A DNA stretch of 64,000 bases from Sinomonas notoginsengisoli (GCF_021554725.1 NZ_JAIZDP010000010.1:38150-102149), one strand, 5' to 3'. Positions 33,406 to 41,989 are shown, numbered from the stretch's first letter. Notes: a model not told the origin generated them from the sequence alone. Numbers and translations are program-made.

Positions 33406-34781
33406 TGAACGCCTTCCACCCCGTCAACCCCGCCACCCTCGCTCCACTGCCGACCTTGGAAGGAGCGAGCGATGCTGACGTCACCGCTGCCGTGAGCACC
33501 GTCGCGGAGGCAATGGACAGCGCATGGCCCCGGGACCACGCGCGGCGGGCAGCGGCCATGCAGCGCTGGGCGGACCTTCTCGAACACCAATCGGAGGGCT
33601 TCCGCAACGCGCTGATCGAGGAAACAGGCAAGACCGCGGCCGAGGCACAAACAGAGATCCACGGCGCCGTCGATGCGCTACGTTTCAATGCCGGCCTCGC
33701 TCGCCTGCCCCTAGGCCGATCCGGAAGCCTCCCCGACGGGTCCGAAGCCCATCTTGTGCGCGAACCCGTCGGCCCCACCGTCTTCATCACTCCCTGGAAC
33801 TGGCCAGTCCTGCTGCTCCTGCGCGACTTGGCACCCGCATTCGCCGCCGGAGTCACCGCGATCGTCAAACCGGCAACGCAGACGGCAAACGTGACCTCCC
33901 GGCTGATCGAGCTGGGGCACAGGGCAGGAGTTCCACGCGAGGTCCTCGTCCAGGTCAACGGCGAGGCCGAAGTCGGCTCAGCCCTCGTCCGCCACCCCGG
34001 CACGCGCGCAGTCGCCATCACCGGTTCGACAGCCGCCGGACAGGCCGTTATGCGGGACGCCGCGGAGACCATGACCAGGCCCTTGCTCGAACTCGGCGGC
34101 AAGGCCACCATGATGGTCCTTCCCGACGCAGACCTTCCCGCAGCATTGGAACGGGCCGCACAGGCTTCAATCACTACCAGCGGTCAGATGTGCATGGCAT
34201 GCACTCGGGTACTCGTCCACCAAGACCAGGCGGACTATGCGGAACACGTGCTGCGAACCGTCCTCGGAGCGATGCGGCCCGGAGATCCACGTGACCCGAA
34301 AACCCATCTGGGCCCGCTCATCTCTGCCGCGGCCGCAGAGAAGGTGGAGGGATTCGTCGACTTGGCGCGCCGCACCGGCCGCGTCAGTGTCGGCGGCCAC
34401 GCCGTGCACCCGCAGGACCTGCCCGGCAACTTCATGTCACCGGCACTCGTCACCAGCCTAGATCCAGCCTCCCCGGTCATTCAGGAAGACATCTTCGGAC
34501 CCGTCCTGTCACTCGAGACCTTCGCCGACGAGGCCGAGGCCGTGGCCCTCGCCAACGGCACTCCCTTCGGCCTGGCCGCCGCTGTCTGGACCGGGAACCT
34601 CTCGCGAGGGCTGGGCCTCGCCCGTTCGATCAACGCCGGGACCGTATGGGTCAACGGCTACAACCGCTCCTACGCGGAAATGCCCTCAGGCGGGGTCCGA
34701 ATGTCAGGCCTCGGCCGTACCCGCGGTGTCGAAGGCGTCGAACAGTTCACTGAGCTCAAGCACATCCACTTCTCGCTATGA
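33405..34781 (+). CDS. Aldehyde dehydrogenase (NAD(P)-dependent)
   Basis: 458 residues, start overlapping the SDR stop (TGATG). ALDH blocks in order: VFITPWNWPVLLLLRDLAPA, AIVKPATQTANVTSR, AITGSTAAGQAVM, catalytic Glu in LLELGGKATMM, catalytic Cys in SGQMCMACTRVL, and QEDIFGPVLSLETF. Closest in style to vanillin/succinate-semialdehyde-type ALDHs. Likely oxidises furfural, hydroxymethylfurfural or 5-formylfuroate to the acid before CoA activation or UbiD decarboxylation. This is inferred from neighbours. Confidence 0.9.
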   Translation: MNAFHPVNPATLAPLPTLEGASDADVTAAVSTVAEAMDSAWPRDHARRAAAMQRWADLLEHQSEGFRNALIEETGKTAAEAQTEIHGAVDALRFNAGLARLPLGRSGSLPDGSEAHLVREPVGPTVFITPWNWPVLLLLRDLAPAFAAGVTAIVKPATQTANVTSRLIELGHRAGVPREVLVQVNGEAEVGSALVRHPGTRAVAITGSTAAGQAVMRDAAETMTRPLLELGGKATMMVLPDADLPAALERAAQASITTSGQMCMACTRVLVHQDQADYAEHVLRTVLGAMRPGDPRDPKTHLGPLISAAAAEKVEGFVDLARRTGRVSVGGHAVHPQDLPGNFMSPALVTSLDPASPVIQEDIFGPVLSLETFADEAEAVALANGTPFGLAAAVWTGNLSRGLGLARSINAGTVWVNGYNRSYAEMPSGGVRMSGLGRTRGVEGVEQFTELKHIHFSL

Positions 34782-34910
34782 CCGAGATCTCGTTATTCCC
34801 CAGACCTCGCACGACCATCAAGCGTCCAAAAAGCACGAGACCAGATCCCCGGCCATCGGCAGTGGGAAGAAACACCAAGACCCTGGTCGGACGGGAAGGA
34901 GCAGATGAAA

Positions 34911-36359
34911 ATGAGTTCAAAGCTGCCCATTGAAGCCAGCAGAAGAGAGCCTTCGAACCGCCTCCCAGTCGGATCGAGTCTGCGCGGCTGGCTCGACCAC
35001 CTCCAGAAAACGGGACGACTGGCCCTGGCCAGTCCAGACGTCGAGCTGCGCTTCGGCGTCGCGGGAATCGCGAACCGCCTCGACGGCACCAGTGCCTCAA
35101 TTTTCCCTCAACCCAGCGGGCACCCCGTCCCCGTCGTCTCTGGCCTCCTGTCCCAACGATCCTGGATGGCCGAGGCCACCGGCGTCCCCCAGAGCGAGCT
35201 GATCGGCACCTTCGAACGAGCATGCCAGAACCCGCTGCCATGGACCGAAGTATCGGAAGCTCCCTGCCAGCAGATCGTCCACCGCCAAGTCAACCTGACG
35301 GAGCAGCTCCCCATCCCCGTCCACAACGAATACGACCATGGCGCGTACATCACAGCCGGGCTGCTGATTGCCCGCCGCCCCGATACCGGTGTCCAGAACG
35401 TCTCGATCCACCGACTCCAGGTCAGCGGCCCCGACCGGCTCGGAGCACTGCTACTGCCGCGGCACACTCTGTCGTTCTTCCAGGAACAGGAACGTCTGGG
35501 GGCCGACCTCGACATCGCCATCGTGATCGGAGTCGATCCCCTGACGCTGATGGCGTCCCAAGCCATCGTCCCGATCGACCAGGACGAACTCGAAGTCTCC
35601 GGCGCCCTGCGCGGTTCGCCCCTCCCCGTAGTCAAGTGCATCACCAATGACATACGCGTCCCTGCCGAAGCAGAATTCGTGCTCGAAGGCAGGCTGCTAG
35701 CCCAGGTCCGCGAGCCGGAAGGTCCCTTCGGTGAATTCCCGCAGTACTACGGCCAGCGGGCAGAACGCCACGTCGTCCAGCTCGACGCCCTCACACACCG
35801 CAAGTCACCGATATACCACACCATTGTCGGAGGCGGACTGGAGCACCTCCTGCTCGGCGGGATCCCGCGCGAGGCGTCGTTCCTATCGCATCTCCGCCGC
35901 AGCTTCCCCTGCCTGAAGGACCTCCACCTCTCCCAGGGAGGAACATGCCGGTACCACCTCTTCCTCCAGCTCGACAAGCCCAAGGCAGGAGAGGCGAAGA
36001 ACCTCATCCTCGCAGCATTCGGAGCCCACTACGACATCAAGCACGTCATCGCGGTGGACACCGACGTGGACGTGCATGACCCCGGACAGGTGGAGTGGGC
36101 GGTCGCCACGCGGTTCCAAGCCGATCGGGACCTGATCCTCGTCGGAGGCGCCCAAGGCTCGAAGCTAGACCCGTCCAGCATTGACGGCCTGAGCGCCAAG
36201 ATGGGCCTGGACGCCACCGTGCCCATCGAGGCACCCGAGATGAAGTTCACCCGCATCCGTGTCCCCGGGCAAGAAGAACTCGATCTTGACCGACTGGTGA
36301 CCCCCGCCCCCCAGGACTGGATCCGACGAACAACCGAACCCGAAGAAGGACCCCGATGA
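34911..36359 (+). CDS. UbiD-family prenyl-FMN decarboxylase, HmfF-like
   Basis: 482 residues from the ATG at 34,911; AAGGAG is 9 nt upstream of it but only 3 nt from an in-frame ATG at 34,905. UbiD landmarks: NEYDHGAYITAGLLIARRPD, TGVQNVSIHRLQVSG, DIAIVIGVDPLTLMASQ, EPEGPFGEFPQYYG (catalytic Glu region) and DTDVDVHDPGQVEWAVATRF (metal and C-terminal region). It needs prenylated FMN from the UbiX protein encoded just downstream. With a furan pathway it would decarboxylate 2,5-furandicarboxylate to 2-furoate, as HmfF does. Pyrrole-2-carboxylate or vanillate-type substrates are alternatives. Confidence 0.85.
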   Translation: MSSKLPIEASRREPSNRLPVGSSLRGWLDHLQKTGRLALASPDVELRFGVAGIANRLDGTSASIFPQPSGHPVPVVSGLLSQRSWMAEATGVPQSELIGTFERACQNPLPWTEVSEAPCQQIVHRQVNLTEQLPIPVHNEYDHGAYITAGLLIARRPDTGVQNVSIHRLQVSGPDRLGALLLPRHTLSFFQEQERLGADLDIAIVIGVDPLTLMASQAIVPIDQDELEVSGALRGSPLPVVKCITNDIRVPAEAEFVLEGRLLAQVREPEGPFGEFPQYYGQRAERHVVQLDALTHRKSPIYHTIVGGGLEHLLLGGIPREASFLSHLRRSFPCLKDLHLSQGGTCRYHLFLQLDKPKAGEAKNLILAAFGAHYDIKHVIAVDTDVDVHDPGQVEWAVATRFQADRDLILVGGAQGSKLDPSSIDGLSAKMGLDATVPIEAPEMKFTRIRVPGQEELDLDRLVTPAPQDWIRRTTEPEEGPR

Positions 36360-36451
36360 AACCGACAAGCGCCAGGGCGACCGGCACGCCCAGCCCACAC
36401 CATGCCGCCCTTTGCCAAGCCCCACGGCGGCCCACGCACCAGGCGAACTGA
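36356..36451 (+). CDS. 31-codon linker ORF between ubiD and ubiX
   Basis: The ATG at 36,356 overlaps the ubiD stop (ATGA) and the frame ends with TGA directly before the ubiX ATG at 36,452. It begins MKPTSARATGTPSPHHAALC and has no known motif. Because ubiX has only a weak ribosome site, translation of this ORF may carry ribosomes to ubiX. It is too short to be the VdcD-type small subunit of vanillate decarboxylase. It could be chance. Confidence 0.3.
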   Translation: MKPTSARATGTPSPHHAALCQAPRRPTHQAN

Positions 36452-37147
36452 ATGAACACGACATTGCCTGAGCGGGCGCCCCGCCTGATCGTCGGAATCT
36501 CTGGAGCCTCAGGGGCGGTCTACGGTGTCCGGCTGCTCGAGAAGCTCCAGCACACGCCCATCGAGACACACCTCGTCATCACCAAGTCCGGACGCCTAGC
36601 CCTGAGGCAGGAGACCGACCTCCGTCCGGGGGACCTCGAGAAGCTCGCCGACGTCGTGCACCCGAATCAAGATGTGGGCGCGACGATAGCAAGCGGATCC
36701 TTCCGCACCATGGGAATGATCGTCGCCCCCTGCTCCATCAAGTCAATGTCCGAGATCGCCTCTGGGATGACGTCCTCCCTCCTCGGCCGCGCAGCCGACG
36801 TCGTACTCAAGGAACGGCGAAGGCTCGTCCTGATGGTCAGGGAAACCCCACTCCACCGGAATCACCTGCAGACAATGGCGAAACTCAGCGAGATCGGGGC
36901 CATCATCGCCCCCCCTGTACCTGCCTTCTACAATCGGCCGAGCACCGTCGCCGACATCATCGACCACACCGTCGGACGCGTTCTGGACCTTTTCGACATC
37001 GACCTCGGCATCGTGAAGAGATGGGACGGGATCAACACTGGCCGCCCCACGCCCGGTCCCACCGATACAGAGGATCCCTCTGCCCTTCCGAGCAGTCGGA
37101 CCCTCATCCCCAGCCATCCTGAACGCCCGCACCGCCGCTATTCGTGA
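36452..37147 (+). CDS. ubiX: UbiX-like flavin prenyltransferase
   Basis: 231 residues. Makes prenylated FMN from FMN and dimethylallyl phosphate, the cofactor of UbiD enzymes. Motifs: IVGISGASGAVYGVRLLEKL (FMN phosphate loop), IASGSFRTMGMIVAPCSIKS, MSEIASGMTSSLLGRAADVV, then KERRRLVLMVRETPLHRNHL and PPVPAFYNRPSTVADIIDHT. About 30 residues after the core are a Pro/Ser-rich extension. It corresponds by position to HmfG of Cupriavidus. Start overlaps the end of the linker ORF. Confidence 0.92.
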   Translation: MNTTLPERAPRLIVGISGASGAVYGVRLLEKLQHTPIETHLVITKSGRLALRQETDLRPGDLEKLADVVHPNQDVGATIASGSFRTMGMIVAPCSIKSMSEIASGMTSSLLGRAADVVLKERRRLVLMVRETPLHRNHLQTMAKLSEIGAIIAPPVPAFYNRPSTVADIIDHTVGRVLDLFDIDLGIVKRWDGINTGRPTPGPTDTEDPSALPSSRTLIPSHPERPHRRYS

Positions 37148-37409
37148 AAGCCGCTCTTTCCAGCTTGCGGAAGAGGGACTGATGGGAGAAACGACAGCCA
37201 CTCCGGCTCTCCAAGGAGTGGTTGACAACACCACGGCGCCAAGATTTCACTTTTGCTCGCAGCCACCGCTCGTTCCGAAAGGAGGATGCCAGCGGTGTGA
37301 CCTAGACGTCCTCATCGTCCGCTCTAACTACTCCGTCACTGCACTATCGAGTTCGATCCAATCGTAAGAACTGCTCGCGGCCCAGGTGTGCCGACCCGAA
37401 GGAGCGCAA

Positions 37410-38042
37410 GTGAACGTGCCTGTCGCAGGAATCCTCCTCGCTGCTGGCGCCGGAAGCCGCTATGGCCTGCCGAAGGCGCTGGCTGCAACCCCCGGGACCG
37501 GCAGCTGGCTCGAGCGCGGGATCCGGCTCATGTTAGACGCGGCCTGTTCCCCCGTGGTGGTGGTTCTGGGGGCCGAGTCTGATCGGGCGCTGGCCCTGCT
37601 CTCCGCCACGCGCTTGAGCGCCGACACGCGAGTCGTGCCGCTTGTCGTCACGGACTGGTCCGAGGGCATCGGCGGGTCGCTTCGGGGCGGCTTCGAAGCC
37701 CTAGGCAAGCTGCGCGCGGAGCCGAGGCCGGTCGCCGCTCTCGTGACCCTCGTGGACCTTCCTCGGCTTGCGCCGGAAGCCCTAGCACGCCTGGCGAACG
37801 ACCCCATCGTCCCCTCCTCACTGCGCCGCGCAGTCTACGGAGGGATCCCCGGCCACCCCGTACTCATTGGCAGCGACCACTGGGCGGCGCTTGGAAGCCA
37901 GCTCGCCGGAGACGTCGGCGCCAGCCCCTACCTGCGCACACACGGCACCGAGGCGGTCGATTGCACTGGGCTCGGCGGTGAGGATGACATCGACGTGCCC
38001 GAACGCCACCACTCAATTCTGCAAGATTCACACTCGCACTAA
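37410..38042 (+). CDS. MocA-like molybdenum cofactor nucleotidyltransferase
   Basis: 210 residues from a GTG at 37,410 with AAGGAG 5 nt upstream. The N-terminal nucleotide loop GILLAAGAGSRYGLPKAL, then PLVVTDWSEGIGGSLRGGFE and VTLVDLPRLAPEALARL are typical of the MobA/MocA family; GIPGHPVLIGSDHW follows. MocA adds CMP to molybdopterin to make the dinucleotide cofactor of xanthine-oxidase-type enzymes. It completes the set with XdhC and the three hydroxylase subunits. The 262 bp between ubiX and this gene contain no supported gene. Confidence 0.85.
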   Translation: MNVPVAGILLAAGAGSRYGLPKALAATPGTGSWLERGIRLMLDAACSPVVVVLGAESDRALALLSATRLSADTRVVPLVVTDWSEGIGGSLRGGFEALGKLRAEPRPVAALVTLVDLPRLAPEALARLANDPIVPSSLRRAVYGGIPGHPVLIGSDHWAALGSQLAGDVGASPYLRTHGTEAVDCTGLGGEDDIDVPERHHSILQDSHSH

Positions 38043-38343
38043 TTAATGCCGCGACCTGACGATCAAAGTCACTGTCAAAGGGTCCGATCAATGGTCCTTT
38101 TGACGGGACAAGGCCACCGGGAAGGCGCTGCCGATCCAGACCTGGAGGCCGACCAGCAAGCGCAGAACCCGCGTCGCCCCAAGGGTTCGGGATTTCGGGA
38201 GCCCCTCGTGGCGCCGCGCCGTGCTGGGCAAGCAGCCCAGCCAGCTCTCGGTCCAGTGGGCTGACCACGGCTGCTTCCCCGCTTCAGCTGACGCCCGATG
38301 CATTGCCTCCGCTTGTGCCCGCTGCTTGAGTATGAAGCAGGGC

Positions 38344-38993
38344 ATGCCAGACATCAGCAGGAAATCTTTACACTCGGATGAGATCTCTCACCGCGGGTAC
38401 CTCAGTCACGAGCAGGTCCCAGTTTTGGCGCGCGCGTGCGGCCCGCACGCCGACTTCATCACGTTCCTCGCCTACACAGGCCTGCGCTGGGGAGAGATGG
38501 CCGCCCTCCGCGTCAGGTCCATGGACACCGCCAAGCGGCGCGTCGACGTCAAAGAGTCCCTCACCGACGTGCGCGGCGAACCCATCCGCGGCACCCCGAA
38601 GACCCACGAGAGACCGTACCGTACCCGGCATTCCTCGACCAGGCCCTGCGGCAGCGCATGGAAGGCCGGGGACTCGACGAGCCGCTCTTCTCCACCAGCC
38701 GGGGCTACGAGATGCGCGGGAACAACTTCCGCAAGCGCATCTTCCAGCCGGCCCTCAAACGGGTCCACGACGCCGACCCGCTCTACCCGACCGTCACCCC
38801 TCACGACCTACGCCACACCGCAGCATCGCTCGCGATCTCCACCGGGGCCAACGTCAAGGCCATCCAACGCATGCTCGGACACGCCTCCGCCGCCATGACC
38901 CTGGACGTCTACGCCGATCTCTTCGACGACGACCTCGACCACGTCGCCGCGAAACTCAACGACGCTGCCGCCAATCTCGGGTCCATTCTGTGA
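38344..38993 (+). pseudogene. Tyrosine recombinase (integrase), N-terminally truncated and frameshifted
   Basis: The catalytic half is readable in two frames. The first frame gives GYLSHEQVPVLARACGPHAD and LAYTGLRWGEMAALRVRSMD (first catalytic Arg in TGLR), to about 38,612. Then the frame changes and gives LDQALRQRMEGRGLDEPLFS, HDLRHTAASLAISTGANVKA (His-x-x-Arg), MLGHASAAMTLDVYADLFDD (His and nucleophile Tyr). All catalytic residues survive but the shift at ~38,610-38,625 and absence of the N-terminal arm- and core-binding domains make it inactive. Upstream sequence 38,046-38,343 shows no recognisable remains. It abuts the attachment-site repeat. Confidence 0.85.
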
Positions 38994-39110
38994 CCACCGT
39001 GTCCACGGGAAGCTCGACGGCCAACCGCGACACCGCAACCGGAGACCCTCTCCTGATATTTGGGGTCCAAAATGTGTCCACGAGCCCGCACTAGGGCCGC
39101 CCGAGGCGCT

Positions 39111-39148
39111 GGTTAAACGACGAAACCCCACGCGGACGTGGGGTTTCT
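39111..39148. repeat. 38-bp attachment-site repeat, left copy of island 2
   Basis: Exact direct repeat of 63,960-63,997. It begins GGTTAAACGACG and contains an 11-bp stem with 4-base loop (GAAACCCCACG, 39,122-39,132, with 39,137-39,147), a terminator-like hairpin. On the minus strand it lies directly after the tRNA-Phe 3' fragment, so it is most simply the native terminator of the tRNA-Phe gene, duplicated by integration. The ~47 bp to its left also resemble those left of the other copy. Confidence 0.85.
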
Positions 39149-39151
39149 TAG

Positions 39152-39200
39152 TGGCTCCGACCGGCGTCGATCCGGTGATCTTTCGATTTTCAGTCGCACG
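39152..39200 (-). other. 3' fragment of a tRNA-Phe(GAA) gene (att scar)
   Basis: On the minus strand the sequence gives the 3' part of a tRNA: anticodon loop CTGAAAA (39,087+... i.e. 39,187-39,193, anticodon GAA = Phe), variable loop AGATC, T-arm ACCGG-ATCGACG-CCGGT (39,160-39,176), acceptor strand CGGAGCC and discriminator A at 39,152. The anticodon stem already has a mismatch and the D-arm and 5' acceptor strand are missing, with unrelated sequence beyond ~39,200. Such 3' fragments are left when a tyrosine integrase inserts at the 3' end of a tRNA gene. Confidence 0.8.
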
Positions 39201-39407
39201 ACGCCATCATCACAGGACATCATCACCGGGGTCATATTCCCGGGTTTTGCGCAGACGAAGACGGGATGCGTGATCACCTGGATCACAGATCGCGGCTGCG
39301 ATTGTGTCCATTCGTGCCCACGGTGGAACGACCCGCACGAAGGGATCTACCGGAGTGAGCGTTAGAACACGGACCTGTTCCTAAAGCGGTCAGGCGCCCA
39401 TCCAGCA

Positions 39408-39494
39408 TTCGCCCGCTACGGCGCTACAGCGCTGCAGCCCCAAGATCACGCGGACGAGGACGCGATACCCAACCGCTACAAGGCCGCTACAAAC
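39408..39494 (+). repeat. Left-end repeat B (copy of repeat at 19,891)
   Basis: About 87 bp, gapless alignment with repeat A. It has the same CCGCTACA-like units (GCCCGCTACGGCGCTACAGC near the start, AACCGCTACAAGGCCGCTAC later). In frame it continues as a Ser/Ala/Arg-rich stretch to the TAG/TAA region near 39,670, but I do not see a proper start. The remainder of 39,201-39,664 contains no supported gene. Confidence 0.6.
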
Positions 39495-39664
39495 GGCCGT
39501 GGCACGAAACCCTTCGCGCGGGCAGCGGCCGCCCGCGATGGGGCCCCACCGTCGGCCTCACTAGGCCGTCCTTTCAGCTCCTGGCTGAGCCGCTGGCTGG
39601 GCTCCCTCGACTCTGGCCATCCGGGCGGCCGCTCTACAGCGGTTGGCTTCGCAGTCTTCGTCTC

Positions 39665-40639
39665 TCAATAGAGGGGCAGCACGTCGCCGGCGACGACGTC
39701 GCGCTGGAGTGCGAGGACGCGTTCGGTGTCGATTTCGGCCAGGACGCTCTGGGTGGCTGCGTCGTCGGCCCTGGAGATGATGGCTCCCGCGTCGATCCCG
39801 CTGCTGAGGGCGCGGGCCTCGGAGTTCTCGAGGGGCCAGGTCACCAGACCGCGGTCATCCAAGGAGAGGCCGAGCGCCGTGCGGTGCCATACGGCGGCGT
39901 CGATGATCCCCAGGGTCAGGGCCGAGGGAACCTGGGCGTAGCTGACGTCGACGTACCGGTAGCCGGGGAACTCGGCCTTGGAAAGGAGTGCGTGGTCGAT
40001 GGAGAAGGGATCCACGCCGATCCGCAGGTCCTCGCCGAGCTCGTGCCGAGGGGCCTTGGCGATGACGAGGACGGAGTCGGGGGCATAGTAGGTGCCGGCG
40101 GGGAGGACTATCTGTGTGACGACCCCGGAGTGGGAGGCGGTCAGCGAATCGGCCGCGCCCAGGGACATGAGTGCGAAATGGGCGATGCCATTCTCCACGG
40201 CTGCGGCGCGCTGTTCGGAGCCGTGCCCGTAGAGGAGGGTCGAGGGGATGCCGAGCCGGTCCAATTCGGCCCTGAGGCCTGTGGCGAGGCCCTGGAATTC
40301 CCAGCTGTTGGGCAGGGGAAGCAGGGCCGTCAAGGTCGGGAGCCCCGCTGTGCGCCATAGCTCGCCGCTCTGCCGGCTGACCAGGGCGGTCCCTTGGCGC
40401 GGCTTCGAGTCAAGGACGGCCCAGCCGCTGCTCTGGAGATCTTGGAGTGCCTTCTGGACGGTCCCCGCGCCGACCCCTATGGTCGACCGCAGGTCGTCCA
40501 CGTTGGGCAGGCGACCGCCGATCTTGGTTCCGAGGATCGTGCGGGCGATGCTGGCTGTGGCCCGTTGCTGAGCGGTCTCCGCCCGGGGCGACGAATTTGT
40601 CGGCCCCGGGCGGAGATCGGTGGCTGCATTGGGTTCCAT
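39665..40639 (-). CDS. YhfZ-like regulator: GntR-type HTH plus binding-protein-like domain
   Basis: 324 residues. Residues ~20-90 are a winged HTH (QQRATASIARTILGTKIGGR, LPNVDDLRSTIGVGAGTVQK, ALQDLQSSGWAVLDSKPRQG). Instead of an FCD or UTRA domain the C-terminal ~220 residues look like a periplasmic-binding-protein fold (PTLTALLPLPNSWEFQGLAT, GTYYAPDSVLVIAKAPRHEL, IDAAVWHRTALGLSLDDRGL), as in the YhfZ family. It lies 6 bp after the transporter gene it follows and likely regulates both divergent transcripts through the dyad at 42,026. Confidence 0.75.
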   Translation of the reverse strand: MEPNAATDLRPGPTNSSPRAETAQQRATASIARTILGTKIGGRLPNVDDLRSTIGVGAGTVQKALQDLQSSGWAVLDSKPRQGTALVSRQSGELWRTAGLPTLTALLPLPNSWEFQGLATGLRAELDRLGIPSTLLYGHGSEQRAAAVENGIAHFALMSLGAADSLTASHSGVVTQIVLPAGTYYAPDSVLVIAKAPRHELGEDLRIGVDPFSIDHALLSKAEFPGYRYVDVSYAQVPSALTLGIIDAAVWHRTALGLSLDDRGLVTWPLENSEARALSSGIDAGAIISRADDAATQSVLAEIDTERVLALQRDVVAGDVLPLY

Positions 40640-40645
40640 GGCCTT

Positions 40646-41989
40646 TCAGACTACCGTCGCTATCTTCTTCGAGCGACCGAAGGCGGCCATCAGCGCAGCT
40701 CCGGTGATGCAAACGCCAGCGCTGACCGTGAAGGTGAGGGCCCATGAGCCGGTGTTGTCCAGGATGGCGCCGACGATCGCGGGCGCTGCGATCCCGGCCA
40801 GGTTCGCGAGGGCGTGGACGAATCCCATGACGCCTCCCAGACGCCGGCTGGGAACGATGTCGGAGACGATCGCGAAGTATTGGGCCCCGGTGAGGTAGAG
40901 GACGAAGACGACGGCGGCCATCAACGCCACGGCAGCGGCGGTGGACGTGGCGAGCCCGATGAGGGCGAAGAGCACTGCGGTGACGGCTAGGCCGGCGACG
41001 ATCATGACCGCGCGGGCGACCGCTGGCTTTCCAGTGCGGTTGGCGATGCGGTCGGTGACCAGGCCTCCCACGACGAATCCGACGACCCCCAGGACCCAGG
41101 GGATGGTGCCGGTGATGGCGAGGTCCTTCAGGTTCACGCCGCGCTCCTGGGTGAGGTAGACGGGGAACCAGGTGAGGAAGGTGTAGAGGACCCAGGCGTA
41201 GCCGAAGAACGCAATGGCGGTGGACCAGATGATCGGCTGCTTGAAGTAGTGGCCCATGGAGGGGACGTCCTCCTTGCTGTCAGCGGCAGGGGCCTCGGCC
41301 GTCTCGGCAATCCGCTCGCGCTGTTCGTCGACGTCCTCCTGGCGCGCCCAGGGGTGCAGGTCGGGGCGGTCGCGGACAACGGCGAACCACCCGAGGGTGC
41401 AGAGGAGGCCGATGGCACCGAGCGCGATGAAAGCCAGGCGCCAGTCGCCGATCGTGAGCAGCCAGACCACCAGGGGTGTGCCGATCGCGCCTCCGAGCGG
41501 CGTGGCTCCCTGGACGATGCCCATGGCCGTTCCCATCTGACGCTGGGGGAACCAGTTGTGCATGGTCTTCGTGGAGACGGAGCCCTGCGGGCCCTCGCCG
41601 AAACCGAAGAGGATGCGGATGAAGAGCAGGGACAGGAACCCCGTGCCCGCGGCGGTCAGGGCGGTGAAGAGGGACCACCAGGCCACGGCGACGCCCATGA
41701 TCGACCGGGGGCCGAAGCGGTCGGAGAGCCATCCGCCGAGGAAGGCGCAGGGGACGTAGCCGAAGAAGAAGGCGCTGGCGATAAGCCCGAACTCGGCCTT
41801 GGACAGCCCCAGTTGCGCGATCATCTGGGGTCCTGCCACCCCCAGCGCGGCGCGGTCCGCGTAGTTCAGGACCAGCACGAGGGCCGCCGCAGCCAGGATC
41901 ACCCACCGGAGCCGGAACCTGCGGGCGGGCTTGGGGGGCTGGTTGTACGTGGCGCCGAGTGGCTTGTGGAGGTCTGGCCTGTGCGACAT
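40646..41989 (-). CDS. MFS transporter, anion:cation symporter (sugar-acid) type
   Basis: 447 residues, 12 membrane segments. ACS-family features: NYADRAALGVAGPQMIAQLG at helix 1, FGYVPCAFLGGWLSDRFGPR (loop 2-3 motif), RILFGFGEGPQGSVSTKTMH and NWFPQRQMGTAMGIVQGATP. ACS members import galactonate, glucarate, hexuronates and tetronates. GAGGTGAG precedes the ATG. Divergent from the FAD oxidase operon; very likely imports the acid sugar used by module I. Confidence 0.9.
   Translation of the reverse strand: MSHRPDLHKPLGATYNQPPKPARRFRLRWVILAAAALVLVLNYADRAALGVAGPQMIAQLGLSKAEFGLIASAFFFGYVPCAFLGGWLSDRFGPRSIMGVAVAWWSLFTALTAAGTGFLSLLFIRILFGFGEGPQGSVSTKTMHNWFPQRQMGTAMGIVQGATPLGGAIGTPLVVWLLTIGDWRLAFIALGAIGLLCTLGWFAVVRDRPDLHPWARQEDVDEQRERIAETAEAPAADSKEDVPSMGHYFKQPIIWSTAIAFFGYAWVLYTFLTWFPVYLTQERGVNLKDLAITGTIPWVLGVVGFVVGGLVTDRIANRTGKPAVARAVMIVAGLAVTAVLFALIGLATSTAAAVALMAAVVFVLYLTGAQYFAIVSDIVPSRRLGGVMGFVHALANLAGIAAPAIVGAILDNTGSWALTFTVSAGVCITGAALMAAFGRSKKIATVV

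Larger units (their letters stand above)
19853..39150. mobile_element. Putative integrative island 1 carrying the furan/aromatic acid cluster
   Basis: Approximate bounds. The right end has a damaged tyrosine integrase (to 38,993) followed by a 38-bp repeat and a tRNA-Phe 3' fragment. The left end is set only by an ~87-bp repeat (19,891) that resembles one just inside island 2 (39,408). I see no tRNA-Phe fragment at the left, so this boundary is weak. Content is accessory catabolism, and includes remnants of other mobile DNA near 20.2 kb. Inference from layout. Confidence 0.4.

Noticed and set aside
24270..37147. Ferulate/vanillate pathway (Fcs, Ech, Vdh, Vdc) as the reading of the cluster
   Set aside because: The crotonase keeps both Glu residues, unlike feruloyl-CoA hydratase-lyases; there is no small VdcD subunit; and a molybdenum hydroxylase is not part of that route. 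Kept only as an alternative.
37182..37367. 61-codon frame between ubiX and the MocA-like gene
   Set aside because: No ribosome site, no motif, mixed composition; treated as non-coding.
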